From: Siphonodentalium dalli
Taxonomy: Eukaryota > Mollusca > Scaphopoda > Gadilida > Siphonodentaliidae
Direction: 5' to 3'
Assembly (NCBI GenBank): GCA_032622095.1
Contig: CP136061.1
Span: 170,445,107 to 170,509,106, forward strand
DNA length: 64,000 nucleotides
Shown piece after piece: positions 61,455-64,000 of the stretch. Within the stretch, counting starts at the first letter, position 1. The number at the start of each line of letters is the position of its first letter. The notes under the pieces were generated by a model. It saw only the letters and a list, made by a program, of their open reading frames with translations, ran no database searches and had not been told where the DNA came from. Position numbers and translations under genes: made by a program.

Positions 61455-62392
61455 GGTATCCTCACCACATACATATATAGGTATCACCACCACATACATA
61501 TATAGGCATCACCACCACACAAATATAGGTATCCCTACCACATACATCTATAGGTATCCCCACCACATACATATATAGGTATCCCCGCCACACACATATA
61601 TAGGTATCCCCACCACACCCATATATAGGTATCACCACCACACACATATATAGATATCCCCACCACACACATATATAGGTATCCCCACCACACACATATA
61701 TAGGTATCCCCACCACATACATATACAGGTATCACCACCACATACATATATAGGTATCACGACCACATACATATATAGGTATCCCCGCCACATACATATA
61801 TAGGTATCACCACCACACACATATATAAGTCTCCCCACCACACACATATATAGGTATCCCCGCCACATACATATATAGGTATCACCACCAGACACATATA
61901 TAGGTCTCCCCACCACATACATATATAGGTATCACCACCATACACATCTATAGGTATCCCCGCCACACACATCTATATGTATCCCCACCACATACATATA
62001 TAGGTATCCCCACCACACACATATGTAGGTATCCCCACCACATACATATCTAGGTATCACCACCACACACATATAGGTATCCCCACCACATACATACAGG
62101 TATCCCCACCACACACATATAGGTATCCCCACCTCACACATCTATAGGTATCACCACCACATACATATATAGGTATCCCCACCACATACATATATATGTA
62201 TCCCCACCACATTCATATATAGGTATCCCCACCACATACATATATAGGTATCCCCACCACATACATATATAGGTATCCCCACCACACATCTATAGGTATC
62301 CGCACCACACATATATAGGTATCCCCACCTCATACATATATAGGTATCCCCACCATACACATATATAGGTATCCCCACCACATACATATATA
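61455..62392 (+). repeat. Block D spacer module, second copy (938 bp)
   Basis: This is a shortened repeat of the segment at 57,145, collinear at 4,310-4,311 bp and sharing the ATACAGGTATCACC and CACATATCTAGG variants. It leads directly into a further HOR start. Confidence 0.8.
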
Positions 62393-64000
62393 GGTATCCT
62401 CACCACATACATATATAGGTATCCCCGCCACACACATATATAGGTCTCCCCGATACACACATCTATAGGTATCCCCACCACATACATATATAGGTATCCC
62501 CACCACATACATCTATAGGTATTCCCACCACATACATATATATGAATCACCACCACATACATATATAGGTAACCCCACCACATACATATATAGGTATCCC
62601 CACCCCATACTTATATAGGTACCCTCACCACACACATCTATAGGTATCCTCACCACACACATATATAGGTATCCCCGCCACACACATATATAGGTATCCC
62701 CACCACACACATATATAGGTATCCCCACCACACACATGTATAGGTATCACCACCACATACATATATAGGTATCCCCACCACATACATATATAGGTATCCC
62801 CAACACATACATATATAGGTATCCCCACCACATACATCTATAGGTATCCCTACCACGTGCATCTATAGGTATCCCCACCACATACATATATAGGTATCCC
62901 CACCACATACATCTATAGGTATCCCCACCACATACATATATAGGTATCACCACCACACACATATATAGGTATCCCCACCACATACATATATAGGTATTCC
63001 CACCACATACATCTATAGGTATCCCCACCACATACATATATAGGTATCCCCACCACACATATATAGGTATCACCACCACATACATATATAGGTATCACCA
63101 CCACACACATATAGGTATCCCCACCACATACATATATAGGTATCCCCACCACACACATATAGGTATCCCCACCACATACATCTATAGGTATCCCCACCAC
63201 ACACATATATAGGTATCACCACCACACACATATATAGATATCCCCGCCACATACATATATAGGTATCCCCACCACACACATATATAGGTATCACCACCAC
63301 ATACATATATAGGTATCACCACCACATACATATATAGGTATCCCCGCCACATACATATCGGTATCACCACCACACACATATATAAGTCTCCCCACCACAC
63401 ACATATATAGGTATCCCCGCCACATACATACAGGTATCCCCGCCACACACATATATATGTATCCCCACCACATACATATATAGGTATCCCCACCAAACAC
63501 ATATGTAGGTATCCCCACCACATACATATATAGGTATCACCACCACACACATATAGGTATCCCCGCCACATACATACAGGTATCCCCACCACATACATAT
63601 AGGTATCCCCACCATACACATTTATAGGTATCCCCGCCACATACATATATCGGTATCCCCACCACACATCTATAGGTATCCGCACCACAGATATATAGGT
63701 ATCCCCACCTCATACATATATAGGTATCCCCACCATACACATATATAGGTATCCCCACCACATACATATATAGGTATCCTCACCACATACATATATAGGT
63801 ATCCCCGTCACACACATATATAGGTCTCCCCACCACACACATATATAGGTATCACCACCACACATAAATAGGTATCCTCACCACATACATATATAGGTAT
63901 CCCCGCCACACACATATGTAGGTCTCCCCGATACACACATCAATAGGTATCCCCACCACATACATATATAGGTATCCCCACCACATATATCTATAGGTAT
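62393..64000 (+). repeat. Block D higher-order repeat, copy 4 (partial)
   Basis: The GGTATCCTCACCAC start is at 62393, and GGTACCCTCAC follows 225 bp later at 62618, the same spacing as in copies 1-3. After about 63.1 kb it diverges from the other copies into rearranged block D units. It is cut by the window end. Confidence 0.72.

Larger units (their letters stand above)
49308..64000 (+). repeat. 25-bp satellite array, right arm
   Basis: The same 25-bp satellite resumes in the same orientation at TACATCTATAGGTAT, part-way through a unit, and continues to the last base. The unit's first ten bases are missing at the junction. This arm shares rare variants with the left neighbour (GGTACCCTCAC, CACCCCATAC, ACATGTATAGG), so both arms belong to one locus. 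It also has forms that are common here, such as TCTCCCCGATACAC, GGTATCCGCACC and CATACATACAGG or CATACATACGGG. The array is not finished at the window edge. Confidence 0.98.

Noticed and set aside
1-64000. CRISPR array (regular repeats of about 25 bp)
   Set aside because: There are no unique spacers: repeat units abut directly and the differences are point variants of one unit. No cas genes or leader are present.
1-64000. TATA boxes (TATATA every 25 bp) as promoters
   Set aside because: The motif is part of every unit and occurs about 2,500 times with no initiator, gene or other promoter context. Not informative without transcription data.
1-64000. Splice-donor-like AG/GTAT in each unit
   Set aside because: AGGTAT is only a loose match to the donor consensus and is present in every unit, so it carries no positional information.
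1-64000. Bona fide telomere
   Set aside because: The unit is not a common telomere repeat, the array is far longer than 25-nt-type yeast telomeres, it has HOR structure and a unique insert, and no chromosome end is visible. Kept only as a resemblance.

Overview
The whole 64 kb window is a single satellite array made of a 25-bp unit, interrupted once by 225 bp of non-repetitive DNA (49,083-49,307). I found no protein-coding gene, rRNA, tRNA or recognisable mobile-element gene. On the + strand the commonest unit is an A/C-rich half (CCCCACCACATACA) followed by an AT-rich half (TATATAGGTAT). Dividing the array length by 25 gives about 2,550 units. Essentially all lie head to tail in one orientation, and the array runs off both window ends. 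An array of this size with nested higher-order structure points to a eukaryotic heterochromatic, pericentromeric, subtelomeric or sex-chromosome-type locus. Nothing here identifies the species.

The units are not identical. A small set of recurrent variants (CATAC/CACAC, CCCCACC/CCCCGCC, ATCCCC/ATCACC, ATATATAGG/ATCTATAGG, 23-bp short units and a few rare private variants) works like a barcode. Rare variants used as landmarks show that the array is a mosaic of nested higher-order repeats (HORs). Block A (1 to about 26,340) has nine copies anchored by AGATACCCTCACC; spacing falls from 4.8 kb to 2.4 kb, with a compact 724/870-bp alternating section at 12.2-15.0 kb. Block B (about 26,340-41,030) has 721-, 995-, 1335- and 1412-bp steps organised into a super-repeat of about 7.6 kb. 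Block C (about 41,030-49,082) has a 1067-bp tandem pair inside a pair of modules about 5.4 kb apart. Block D (49,308-64,000) has three copies of a 2.59-2.61 kb HOR, a reused spacer module and a fourth partial copy. Modules are shared between blocks, which is what repeated unequal exchange, conversion or break-induced replication would leave.

Many apparent open reading frames exist, all on the - strand, and they are a property of the repeat. The reverse complement of the unit has no stop in any frame. Because 25 is not a multiple of 3, all three frames give the same 25-residue periodic peptide. Two common point variants create TGA and TAG and so set nearly all ORF ends. I do not annotate these as genes.

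The most interesting points are the multi-scale HOR architecture with very similar kilobase-scale copies, the lone unique island, a near-palindromic dyad in every unit, the strong C/G strand asymmetry, and a partial resemblance of the G-rich strand to the 25-nt Kluyveromyces lactis telomere repeat and Rap1 site. These are sequence observations; function is unproven.
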